Shown: positions 17,898-25,077 of the stretch, one piece after another | How the letters are laid out: every line of letters begins with the position of its first letter | Position numbering within the stretch: position 1 is the first letter of the stretch | From: Bradyrhizobium sp. | Lineage (GTDB): Bacteria > Pseudomonadota > Alphaproteobacteria > Rhizobiales > Xanthobacteraceae | Direction of reading: 5' to 3' | Assembly (NCBI GenBank): GCA_018971675.1 | Contig: JAGXAF010000004.1 | Coordinates: 1-42,013 of the forward strand | DNA length: 42,013 bases | Made by a program: the position numbers and the translations under genes | Notes under the pieces: generated by a model | What the model was told of the DNA's origin: nothing | Database searches by the model: none | What the model saw: only the letters and a program-made list of their open reading frames with translations

Positions 17898-17955
17898 GCC
17901 CTGCTGCTGTGGGTGGGCTTGGCCCCACCCGCACTGCACTTCCGAGGTGGCACTC

Positions 17956-18840
17956 ATGGCCGCATCACTGGCTTTACAGACCTCCATTCCGCTACGCGCT
18001 GGCGTCGGGCTCAAGGCCGAGCATTATCGCGAGATCGTGCAGGCCGCGCCCGACATCGGCTTCTTCGAAGTCCATGCCGAAAACTACATGGGCGCCGGTG
18101 GCCCGCCGCACCGCTATCTGACGGCGATCCGCGAACGCTATCCGCTCTCGCTCCACGGCGTCGGCTTGTCGATCGGCGCGGACCGGCCGCTGGATCGCGA
18201 GCATCTGCAACGCTTGAAGGACCTGATCGCGCGCTATCAGCCGGGGCTGTTTTCCGAGCATCTCGCCTGGTCGTCGCACGACACAGGCTTCTTCAACGAC
18301 CTTCTGCCGCTGCCCTACACCCATGAAACCCTGTTGCGGGTCTGCGAGCATATCGACGCGATCCAGGAGACGCTCGGCCGGCGAATGCTGCTTGAGAACC
18401 CCTCGACCTATCTCGCCTTCGCCGAGAGCACCTGGTCCGAAATCGACTTCATCGCGGAGACGGTGCGCCGCACCGGCTGCAACCTGCTGCTCGATGTCAA
18501 CAACGTGCATGTCGCCTCGACCAACCAGCAATGGGACGCGACGGCCTATATCGACGCCTATCCGCTCGCGCATGTCCGGGAAATCCATCTCGCCGGCCAC
18601 ACGCGCGAGGCCGACGAGGCCGGCCGACCGCTTCTCATCGACACGCATGATCGCCCCGTCGACGCGATCGTCTGGGACCTCTTCGTCCATACGGTCGGGA
18701 AGATCGGGCCGACGCCGACGCTGATCGAATGGGACGCCGACGTCCCGACATGGCCGGAGTTGAAGGCCGAGGCCGACCGCGCAGAGGCCATCATGGTCGC
18801 GGTCCCGTCTCGAAAGTTGCGCCATGCTTCGGCTCGCTGA
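17956..18840 (+). CDS. bufB1: DUF692 multinuclear iron oxidase (MNIO), bufferin maturase
   Basis: The 294-residue TIM-barrel protein is a DUF692/MNIO enzyme. Likely metal ligands are His67 (SLHGVGLS), His102, Glu147 (LLENPS), Asp180-VNN, His185 (NNVHV), His211/His215 (HLAGH), Asp229-THD and Glu258 (LIEWD). Known family members use a two- or three-iron site to rearrange cysteines of a partner peptide into heterocycles. The substrate here is presumably the preceding DUF2282 peptide. I chose the ATG at 17956 because GAGGTGG sits about seven bases ahead; the GTG at 17947 lies inside that ribosome site. The end overlaps bufC by 17 bases. Confidence 0.93.
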   Translation: MAASLALQTSIPLRAGVGLKAEHYREIVQAAPDIGFFEVHAENYMGAGGPPHRYLTAIRERYPLSLHGVGLSIGADRPLDREHLQRLKDLIARYQPGLFSEHLAWSSHDTGFFNDLLPLPYTHETLLRVCEHIDAIQETLGRRMLLENPSTYLAFAESTWSEIDFIAETVRRTGCNLLLDVNNVHVASTNQQWDATAYIDAYPLAHVREIHLAGHTREADEAGRPLLIDTHDRPVDAIVWDLFVHTVGKIGPTPTLIEWDADVPTWPELKAEADRAEAIMVAVPSRKLRHASAR

Positions 18841-19612
18841 ACGACAAGCCGAATTCGCCGCGGCGCTGCTGGATTCCGAGCGGCCGGCGCCAAGCGGCCT
18901 GATCGGGCCCGACGGCACGCCGAGCGCACGGCGCTTCGCCGTCTATCGCAACAATGTCGTGGTCGGGCTGATCGATATGCTGCAAGCGGCCTTTCCCGCG
19001 GTGCGCCGCATCGTTGGCGAAGAGTTCTTCCGCGCGATGGCGCGTGTCTATGTCGCACGGCAACCGCCGAATTCGCCGATCATGCTCGGCTATGGCAGCG
19101 GCTTTCCCGATTTCATCGGCGGTTTCGAACCTGCGGCCACCTTGCCCTATTTGGCCGATGTCGCCCGGATCGAACGGGCGTGGAGCGAAGCCTATCATGC
19201 TGCCGAGGCCGAACCGCTCGATCCCGCCGTGCTTGCCGCGGTGGAATCGGAGGAACGAGCGAAGGTGCGGCTGCTGCTTCACCCCTCCGTTCGCATCACC
19301 CGATCCCGCTTTCCGGCCCTGACCATCTGGCAGATGAATGTCGGGGACGGCGTTCCCGCGCCCGTCGATCTCGATGCAGACGGTGAGGATGCGATCCTGA
19401 TCCGGCCGGAAGCCGAGGTCGAGGTTCGGTCGCTTCCAAAAGGAGGTGCTGCGTTCATAGGAGTTCTGCTTGATGGCGGTTCTGTCCTGGAAGCGACCAA
19501 GGCGGCATTGACGGCTGACAGCCGGTTCGACCTTTCGGCCAATCTGACCGGGCTTCTGCAGGCGGGCGCGATCGTCGGCTTCGAAACGCAGGTCTTGGGA
19601 CGGCGGGCATGA
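18824..19612 (+). CDS. bufC1: DUF2063 partner protein of the MNIO enzyme
   Basis: The 262-residue protein has the DUF2063 N-terminal domain (RRFAVYRNNVVVGLIDMLQ around residues 37-55, then FFRAMARVYVARQPP and GFPDFIGGF). A C-terminal region follows from about residue 170. Such proteins pair with DUF692 enzymes as the peptide-recognition component in RiPP maturation. The start overlaps bufB by 17 bases and the stop overlaps the next start (ATGA), so translation is coupled. Most homologues are about the same length, and nothing looks truncated. Confidence 0.9.
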   Translation: MLRLAERQAEFAAALLDSERPAPSGLIGPDGTPSARRFAVYRNNVVVGLIDMLQAAFPAVRRIVGEEFFRAMARVYVARQPPNSPIMLGYGSGFPDFIGGFEPAATLPYLADVARIERAWSEAYHAAEAEPLDPAVLAAVESEERAKVRLLLHPSVRITRSRFPALTIWQMNVGDGVPAPVDLDADGEDAILIRPEAEVEVRSLPKGGAAFIGVLLDGGSVLEATKAALTADSRFDLSANLTGLLQAGAIVGFETQVLGRRA

Positions 19613-20133
19613 CGATGAAGGACGCGCATTTCAGCCGGGGTTCTGTCATTCAAGCAGTAGGATGGGCCGTCAGCACCCTTGAGCGATTGGCGCTCGTGGT
19701 CGCCCCGCTGGCGCTTCGCATTGCGCTCGCGCTGCCATTCTTCCGATCGGGCCTCACCCGCTGGGACGGTTTCCTGTCCCTGTCGCCAAGCGCGGCCTAC
19801 CTGTTCGAGGAGGAGTTCAAGCTTCATCTTTTCGGCGGCGCCTATGATATCCCGATGCCGCTCCTCACGGCCCACATTACCGCCACGGCAGAGATCGTCC
19901 TGCCGATCCTGCTGGTGCTTGGGCTCGGCACGCGCTTCGCCGCGCTCGGTCTGCTCGTCATGACCGGCGTCATCCAGCTCGTCGTTCCCGACGGATGGGC
20001 GAATTTTCATCTGCCATGGGCGGCGATGGCACTCGGCCTGATCGCGCTCGGTCCCGGCCCACTCTCACTCGATCATGTGCTCCGCCGCTTGTGTCACGCC
20101 AGCGCGCCTGGGTCGGAAAGGCGCCGACCATGA
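19609..20133 (+). CDS. DoxX-family membrane protein of the bufferin operon
   Basis: The 174-residue protein has four predicted membrane helices (LALVVAPLALRIALALPFF, PLLTAHITATAEIVLPILLV, LGTRFAALGLLVMTGVIQLVV and the PWAAMALGLIALGPG region). Its layout is that of DoxX/DoxD proteins. A DoxX gene is a regular fourth member of bufferin operons (BufD). The family may handle quinone- or thiol-linked redox chemistry in the membrane, but its task here is not established. It shares ATGA overlaps with both neighbours. Confidence 0.85.
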   Translation: MTMKDAHFSRGSVIQAVGWAVSTLERLALVVAPLALRIALALPFFRSGLTRWDGFLSLSPSAAYLFEEEFKLHLFGGAYDIPMPLLTAHITATAEIVLPILLVLGLGTRFAALGLLVMTGVIQLVVPDGWANFHLPWAAMALGLIALGPGPLSLDHVLRRLCHASAPGSERRRP

Positions 20134-20801
20134 TCGACGATTCGCCACGGCAGGCAGCGCCTCTGCGTATTGTCGGAGGGCGAGAGAGCAATCAAAGCCC
20201 GGCCGATCCTCATCGAGAGGTGGCAGATGCCGGCAAATCCGCCATTCCGGACACTGACTGGACCATTCTCATGGCCCGCGCACAGGGCGGAGATGGCGCG
20301 GCCTATCTGCGTCTTCTGCAGGAGGTCACACCCTATCTGCGCGCTCTTGCGGCACGACGACATCGCGAGCCGCAGGATATCGAGGATGCGGTCCAGGACG
20401 TTCTCCTGACCGTTCATGCGATCCGCCACACCTTCGATCCCGCGCGGCCCTTCGGCCCCTGGCTGGTTGCGATCGCCAACCGGCGGTTCATCGACCGCCT
20501 CCGCCGTCAGGGAAGACAGGGGGCGCGGGAGACACCCCTGACGGTTGAGCACGAAACCTTTGCAGACGTTCCGACGAACATTGAAGAGAGAACCGATCGG
20601 CATGGCCTGGAAGGAGCCATCGAGGATCTGCCCCCCATGCAAAAGCAGGCGATAGAGCTGCTCAAACTCAAGGAAATGTCATTGAAGGAGGCGGCGAGCA
20701 TCAGCGGCCAATCGATTTCATCGCTCAAGGTCGCGACGCATCGCGCCTTGCAGAGCCTGCGCCGACTATTGGCCGAGCGAGACGATGGAGGACGTCAATG
20801 A
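20130..20801 (+). CDS. sigF: ECF RNA polymerase sigma factor, SigF-like
   Basis: The 223-residue protein has region 2 around residues 55-120 (YLRALAARRHREPQDIEDAVQDVLLTVHAIRHTFD, with RPFGPWLVAIANRRFIDRLRR). Region 4 is around 160-215 (LPPMQKQAIELLKLKEMSLKEAASISGQS). Starting at the ATG that overlaps the DoxX stop leaves an N-terminal tail of about 45 residues. The next gene is an NrsF-type anti-sigma factor. In Caulobacter the SigF/NrsF pair responds to heavy-metal stress and drives bufferin genes, and the GTAACC/CGAA element before bufA fits that. The sigma identity is sure; the SigF name is by analogy. Confidence 0.9.
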   Translation: MIDDSPRQAAPLRIVGGRESNQSPADPHREVADAGKSAIPDTDWTILMARAQGGDGAAYLRLLQEVTPYLRALAARRHREPQDIEDAVQDVLLTVHAIRHTFDPARPFGPWLVAIANRRFIDRLRRQGRQGARETPLTVEHETFADVPTNIEERTDRHGLEGAIEDLPPMQKQAIELLKLKEMSLKEAASISGQSISSLKVATHRALQSLRRLLAERDDGGRQ

Positions 20802-21466
20802 AGACCTCCGATCTCATTGCTGCTCTTGCCAAGGACCTGCCGCCAGTCCGGCGCCTGCGGCCGCCTTTGGTCCGCGCTGCCTGCTGGCTGGCTGTTGCCT
20901 TCGTTGTGGTGGCGCTGCTGGCTGTCGCCCAGGGGATTCGACAGGATCTCGCCGCACGGCTGCATGATCCCGCCTTTGCCGTGAGCATGGCCGCCTCGCT
21001 CCTGACCGGGGTGCTCGCGGCGCTGGCCGCTTTCCAGGTGAGCTTGCCGGATCGCTCGCGCCTCTGGCTCCTGCTGCCGCTTCCGGCGCTTGTCCTGTGG
21101 CTGTCGAACATCGGCTATCAATGCCTCACGCAATGGATCGGCATCGGTCCGGAAGGCGTCACGATGGGTGAAGCCGCGCGCTGCTTCGCCACCCTTGTCC
21201 TGACCGGATTGCCGCTCTCCCTCATGATGCTGGTGATGCTGCGTTACACCGCGCTGCTTCATCCGACCGCTGCAATCTTGATGGGAAGCCTTGCGGTTGC
21301 CGCGATCACCGCGTCGGCGCTGTCGCTGTTTCACGCCATCGACGCCAGCGCGATGATCCTGATGTGGAATCTTGGCACCGTGGCGCTGTTCGTCGGCTTC
21401 GGTGCCCTGTTCGGCAGAGGGATGCTGCGCAGGCTCGCACCGCGATCGCGCGCGGCCGGCAGCTAG
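20798..21466 (+). CDS. nrsF: NrsF (DUF1109) membrane anti-sigma factor
   Basis: The 222-residue protein has a short cytoplasmic N-terminus (KTSDLIAALAKDLPPVRRLRPP, typical of DUF1109) followed by six membrane helices. Caulobacter NrsF holds SigF inactive at the membrane and uses two conserved cysteines to sense metal. Here cysteines are at 29, 109 (GYQCLTQW) and 129 (AARCFATL); the last two are the best candidates for the sensing pair. The start overlaps the sigma gene by ATGA. Together they close the operon. Confidence 0.88.
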   Translation: MKTSDLIAALAKDLPPVRRLRPPLVRAACWLAVAFVVVALLAVAQGIRQDLAARLHDPAFAVSMAASLLTGVLAALAAFQVSLPDRSRLWLLLPLPALVLWLSNIGYQCLTQWIGIGPEGVTMGEAARCFATLVLTGLPLSLMMLVMLRYTALLHPTAAILMGSLAVAAITASALSLFHAIDASAMILMWNLGTVALFVGFGALFGRGMLRRLAPRSRAAGS

Positions 21467-21494
21467 ACCGCAGCGATGCCCATCATACGAAACT

Positions 21495-21620
21495 TGGAGC
21501 CCCTTCGTTCCGGTGGAATCGGAACGGGGCTCCAGATTCTTGTTTTGACGCGTTTTCTTCACGCGAACCGGTATCCACCCACGGATCAAGTCCGAGGGCA
21601 TGCTCCGCTCGAAAACGCTC
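21495..21620. repeat. Interspersed repeat, copy 1
   Basis: This 126-bp segment recurs at 29987-30113 with only scattered changes. It opens with an imperfect hairpin (GAGCCCC...GTTCC against GGAAC..GGGGCTC) and then has the invariant core TTGACGCGTTTTCTTCACGC and GAACCGGTATCCACCCACGG. It ends in GAAAACGCTC. I recall this family as a common intergenic element of Bradyrhizobium relatives. It lies between nrsF and the thioredoxin gene and its hairpin could also terminate the buf operon. Confidence 0.85.
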
Positions 21621-21659
21621 CAGGCAACCGATTTCCCGTTTCTAAAAGAGGAGAGTTCT

Positions 21660-22064
21660 ATGCAAAGACGCTTGTTCCTTGCGACAATGGCCGCGGTGCC
21701 GTTTGTCATCCAGTTCGCGACAACCGGGGCGATTGCGGCCGAGCGCCGGACGTTCGACGCGGTTAGCTTCAAAACCGCACAGGAACGGGGTGCGCGCATC
21801 CTCGTCGATATTTCCGCGACCTGGTGCCCGACCTGCATGGTACAAAAGCTGATCATCGACAGCTTTGCCGAGCAGCCTGCGAATTCGGACCTCGTCATCT
21901 TCGCAGTCGATTTCGACAGCCAGAAGCCTGTTGTGCGCCAGTTCGGTGCGCAGAGCCAAAGCACCCTGATCGCGTTCAGGGGCAAGACCGAGACCGGGCG
22001 CTCGGTGGGCGATACCAACCCCGGCTCGATAGCTTCCCTCGTTCAGTCGACCGTGACGAAATAG
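21660..22064 (+). CDS. Secreted thioredoxin-like protein
   Basis: The 134-residue protein has a signal peptide (MQRRLFLATMAAVPFVIQF, cleavage near AIAAE) and one thioredoxin fold. The redox motif is CPTC (SATWCPTCMVQK) near residue 58. The cis-Pro position appears replaced in the QSQSTLIAF segment, where thioredoxins usually have TP. The ATG at 21660 follows AGAGGAGAGTTCT. It is 9 bp before a CcdA-type gene on the same strand, so it likely receives electrons through that protein to reduce periplasmic thiols. A link to keeping bufferin cysteines reduced is possible but unproven. Confidence 0.83.
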   Translation: MQRRLFLATMAAVPFVIQFATTGAIAAERRTFDAVSFKTAQERGARILVDISATWCPTCMVQKLIIDSFAEQPANSDLVIFAVDFDSQKPVVRQFGAQSQSTLIAFRGKTETGRSVGDTNPGSIASLVQSTVTK

Positions 22065-22073
22065 GCGGCTGTG

Positions 22074-22796
22074 ATGGGAGTTGGCAGCATTGCATTGGCG
22101 TTCCTGGCGGGCATCTTGTCGGCACTGTCGCCCTGCGTCCTGCCGCTTCTGCCGTTGGTGCTCGGCACGGCCGTCTCCGCGCATCGCTTCGGCCCCGTCG
22201 CGCTTGCGGCGGGCCTCGCCACGTCATTCGTAGCTATCGGATTGTTCGTCGCCACGATCGGCTTCTCGATCGGCCTGGACGGCGGCGTTTTCCGCATCGT
22301 TGCGGCCGCCCTCCTGGTGACCTTCGGCGTGGTAATGATCGCGCCGACGCTGCAGACGCGGCTGGCCGTTGCCGCCGGGCCCGTCGGCGGCTGGGCGGAC
22401 CGCCGTTTCGGCGGCTTTGCGACCAATGGGTTTCAGGGGCAGTTCGCCGTCGGGCTCCTTCTCGGCGCCGTCTGGAGCCCTTGCGTCGGACCGGCTTTGG
22501 GAGCGGCTTCGCTGCTGGCCGCGCAAGGGAAGGACCTATGGCACGTTGCGGCGGTGATGATCACCTTCGGCATCGGCGCGGCCCTGCCGCTGCTTGTCCT
22601 TGGCGTTGTGTCACGAGAGGCCATCACGCGATGGCGCGACAAGCTTCATCGCAGCGGCCAGAGCGGAAAGACCCTGCTCGGCGCAATCTTGCTGGCGATC
22701 GGCCTGCTGATCCTCACAGGCGCCGACAAACGACTGGAGACATTCCTCGTCGAGGTCTCCCCCGGATGGCTGACGCAGCTCACCACCACGTTTTGA
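22074..22796 (+). CDS. CcdA/DsbD-type transmembrane thiol electron carrier
   Basis: The 240-residue protein has six membrane helices with the CcdA hallmarks. The first helix carries ALSPCVLPLLPLVLG and a later one carries WSPCVGPALG, giving the pair of membrane cysteines that pass electrons from cytoplasmic thioredoxin outward. A clear partner, the secreted CPTC protein, lies just upstream. No cytochrome c biogenesis genes are nearby, which favours a general thiol-reducing or metal-stress role. The ATG at 22074 has AGGCGG at a better distance than the GTG at 22071. Confidence 0.87.
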   Translation: MGVGSIALAFLAGILSALSPCVLPLLPLVLGTAVSAHRFGPVALAAGLATSFVAIGLFVATIGFSIGLDGGVFRIVAAALLVTFGVVMIAPTLQTRLAVAAGPVGGWADRRFGGFATNGFQGQFAVGLLLGAVWSPCVGPALGAASLLAAQGKDLWHVAAVMITFGIGAALPLLVLGVVSREAITRWRDKLHRSGQSGKTLLGAILLAIGLLILTGADKRLETFLVEVSPGWLTQLTTTF

Positions 22797-22845
22797 TCGA
22801 CACCTTCAGCGCGGCGCGGCCTGCATGTGACCAAGGCAACGGCAC

Positions 22846-24789
22846 TCAAGCCATGTCTTTCGGCATCGTGATGCCGAAACGGAGAATCTGACGGTGAATG
22901 GTCGAACGATCGACGCCACGCTCGCGTGCCACCCGCGAGACGTTCCAGCGATTGTTGCGCAACGCCATCGATAGCTCATCGGCTTGCCGTGACGTTGCCG
23001 TTCCGCCACGCACCGACTTTCCGGCCATGTCCTCACGCACGGAACAAGAGATCCGGTCTGGCAGATCGGCAAGATCGATTGTGCCGTCGGTGGACAGCGC
23101 GCAGCCATGATCGAGCGCGTTGATCAGCTCGCGGATGTTGCCCGGCCATTGATATTTGAGCAATGCCGCACGCGCGCTTGCCGTCAGGGCAAAGTTGACC
23201 TCGTGCTCCCTCGACAGTCGATGCAGGGATTGATCGATCAGCCACTCGATGTCGGTCCGCTGACGTAGCGGAGGCAGCGCAAGCACCGCGCCATTGAGCC
23301 GGAAAAAGAGATCCTCGCGGAATTGCCCGGTCTTGACCCGCGCGACGAGGTCGCGATGGGTGGCAGCGATGACGCGGATGTTGAGCGGGACGGGCCGGGT
23401 GCGGCCGACCGGTGTCACCTCGCGCTCGGCCAGCACACGCAGCAGCCGCGTCTGCGAGGAAATCGGCATGTCGCCGATCTCGTCAAGGAACAGGGTGCCG
23501 CCATCGGCTTCGAGCACGAGACCTTTCTTGCCTTTCGCGGACGCCCCGGTGAAGGCGCCCGGCTCGTGGCCAAACAGTTCGCTCTCGATCAGGCTTTCCG
23601 GCAGCGCGGCACAGTTGACTGCGACGAAGGGCTTTCCGGCTCGCGCGCTGACCGAATGCAGCGCCTTGATCAGATGCTCCTTGCCGGTGCCGGTTTCGCC
23701 GGTGATGAGCAGGCCCATCTGGGTATTGATGAGCCTGGCGGCGCGCGTCACCGCCTGATGCATGGCGGGATCGCCACGGTACAGGTTGCGCAGCGGTGCG
23801 GGCAGTGCCGACTCGCTGCGGGAGGAGGCGGGCGCGGCCAGCTTGTTCGGTGGCGGCAGCGTCTGCGCGAACAATGTCCCGCTGCTGTTGGCCAGCCGCA
23901 GCGTGCGTTGCCCGGTCGGACGCGAGTGGGCGAAGCGCGGCAGGTCGTCGATGGTGCATGCGAAGATATCGGAGAGGCCGAGGCCGCCTGCTCGCAGGCG
24001 AAGGTCCGGCCGCTTGCTCAGTTCGCGCGCCAGTAGCTGCCTTGCCCGATTGTTGAAACCGATGATGCGGCCGCTGCTGTCGACGGCCATCACATAATCC
24101 GGATCGACATCGGCAAATTCCGCGGAGCCGGACAGCTTGATGATCCATTCGTGCCGGAAGCGATTCAACAGGTTCGCGTTCTCGATCTTGTGGGCGAACG
24201 ACTTGACCAATTGCAGCGCCAGGAACTGGCTGGCTTTCGGTTCGGGTGAGCGCAGCGCGGAGATATCCAGCACCGCAGCGAGCTTGCCGCTGGGGTCGAA
24301 CACCGGCGCAGCCGTACAGGTCAGCGGAATGTGCGTTGCGTCGAAATGGTCCGACTGGTGCACCGTCAGGGCTTCTTCGGTGGCGATGCAGGTACCGACC
24401 GCGCAGGTCCCGGCGTGGGGTTCGTTCCAGTCGGCGCCGAGGTAGAGCCCGGCCCTGCGAAGGGTGTTGTTGAAGGTGGGGTCGCCGATGAAATCGACCG
24501 TGATGCCCTTGGCATCGGTGAGCAGCAGCACGTAGCCGAGCCCCGCGATCTGGCGATACAGCATCTCGACGCCGAAGCGGGCGGTATGGAGGAATTCGTC
24601 CATGGCATCGCGATGCTCGCGCAGCCGCCCGGAGGTCACGATATGAGCATCGCGCAGCACCACCGGATCGAGCTTGTGTTCGGAGACGCAACGTACCCAC
24701 GATTGATGGATGATCGCGTCGCGCAGGCTGGTCTGACCGACTGCAACGCGCACCAGTTCGTCAATATGCGCCGCCTGCTCCGTGATCAC
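22846..24789 (-). CDS. Sigma-54 enhancer-binding regulator, AcoR-like
   Basis: The 647 residues comprise an N-terminal GAF-like sensing domain (about 60-200, with GTCAVGTCIA and a FDPSGKLAAVLDIS segment), a PAS-like part (about 220-300), an AAA+ domain (about 330-560) and a Fis-type helix-turn-helix at the C-terminus (NRWNVSRVARERGVDRSTIHR). Walker A GETGTGKE, the sigma-54 contact loop GAFTGA and Walker B GGTLFLDEIG are intact. The family activates promoters for alcohol, ketone and acetoin metabolism. It is divergent from a flavin monooxygenase gene with a consensus sigma-54 promoter, which is its obvious target. The effector cannot be read from the sequence. Confidence 0.92.
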   Translation of the reverse strand: MITEQAAHIDELVRVAVGQTSLRDAIIHQSWVRCVSEHKLDPVVLRDAHIVTSGRLREHRDAMDEFLHTARFGVEMLYRQIAGLGYVLLLTDAKGITVDFIGDPTFNNTLRRAGLYLGADWNEPHAGTCAVGTCIATEEALTVHQSDHFDATHIPLTCTAAPVFDPSGKLAAVLDISALRSPEPKASQFLALQLVKSFAHKIENANLLNRFRHEWIIKLSGSAEFADVDPDYVMAVDSSGRIIGFNNRARQLLARELSKRPDLRLRAGGLGLSDIFACTIDDLPRFAHSRPTGQRTLRLANSSGTLFAQTLPPPNKLAAPASSRSESALPAPLRNLYRGDPAMHQAVTRAARLINTQMGLLITGETGTGKEHLIKALHSVSARAGKPFVAVNCAALPESLIESELFGHEPGAFTGASAKGKKGLVLEADGGTLFLDEIGDMPISSQTRLLRVLAEREVTPVGRTRPVPLNIRVIAATHRDLVARVKTGQFREDLFFRLNGAVLALPPLRQRTDIEWLIDQSLHRLSREHEVNFALTASARAALLKYQWPGNIRELINALDHGCALSTDGTIDLADLPDRISCSVREDMAGKSVRGGTATSRQADELSMALRNNRWNVSRVARERGVDRSTIHRQILRFGITMPKDMA

Positions 24790-24868
24790 GGCAGATGCTC
24801 CTGGAGGTGTCCTCGCACGTTCTTTTTGCTGCGCTGAGTGTCACTCGGATCATGCCGCCGATCAAGTT

Positions 24869-24882
24869 TGTTGCGTGCAACA
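24869..24882. promoter_or_regulatory. Palindromic upstream activator site
   Basis: TGTTGC-GT-GCAACA is a perfect inverted repeat lying 85 bp ahead of the -24 element, a usual enhancer distance. A further half site TGTTGC is at 24885-24890. It is the likely binding site of the divergent regulator. Confidence 0.65.
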
Positions 24883-24966
24883 CCTGTTGCATGGCGCCGC
24901 AGGTGAGGCAGCGCCGTGGCGGCACTAACGCACGGAAGTGTCGAGCGATTTCGAGATGGCTCTCCG

Positions 24967-24982
24967 TGGCACGGGGCTTGCT
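24967..24982 (+). promoter_or_regulatory. Sigma-54 (-24/-12) promoter of the flavin monooxygenase gene
   Basis: TGGCAC-GGGGC-TTGCT fits the consensus TGGCAC-N5-TTGCW exactly, with the GG and GC doublets ten bases apart. Transcription would start near 24993, about 85 bases before the ATG. The neighbouring regulator needs such a promoter. Confidence 0.85.
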
Positions 24983-25077
24983 CACATTGGGGCAGAGGCA
25001 AAAATTCCACCTCGACAACCACGCGCCGGAACCAGGACGCAAAGGCGATCGACGCCGGCATAACGGAGAATGACACC

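Noticed and set aside
23483..24700. A 405-codon minus-strand frame within the sigma-54 regulator gene
   Set aside because: Shifted frame of the regulator, with the Arg/Ala-rich composition of a shadow frame.
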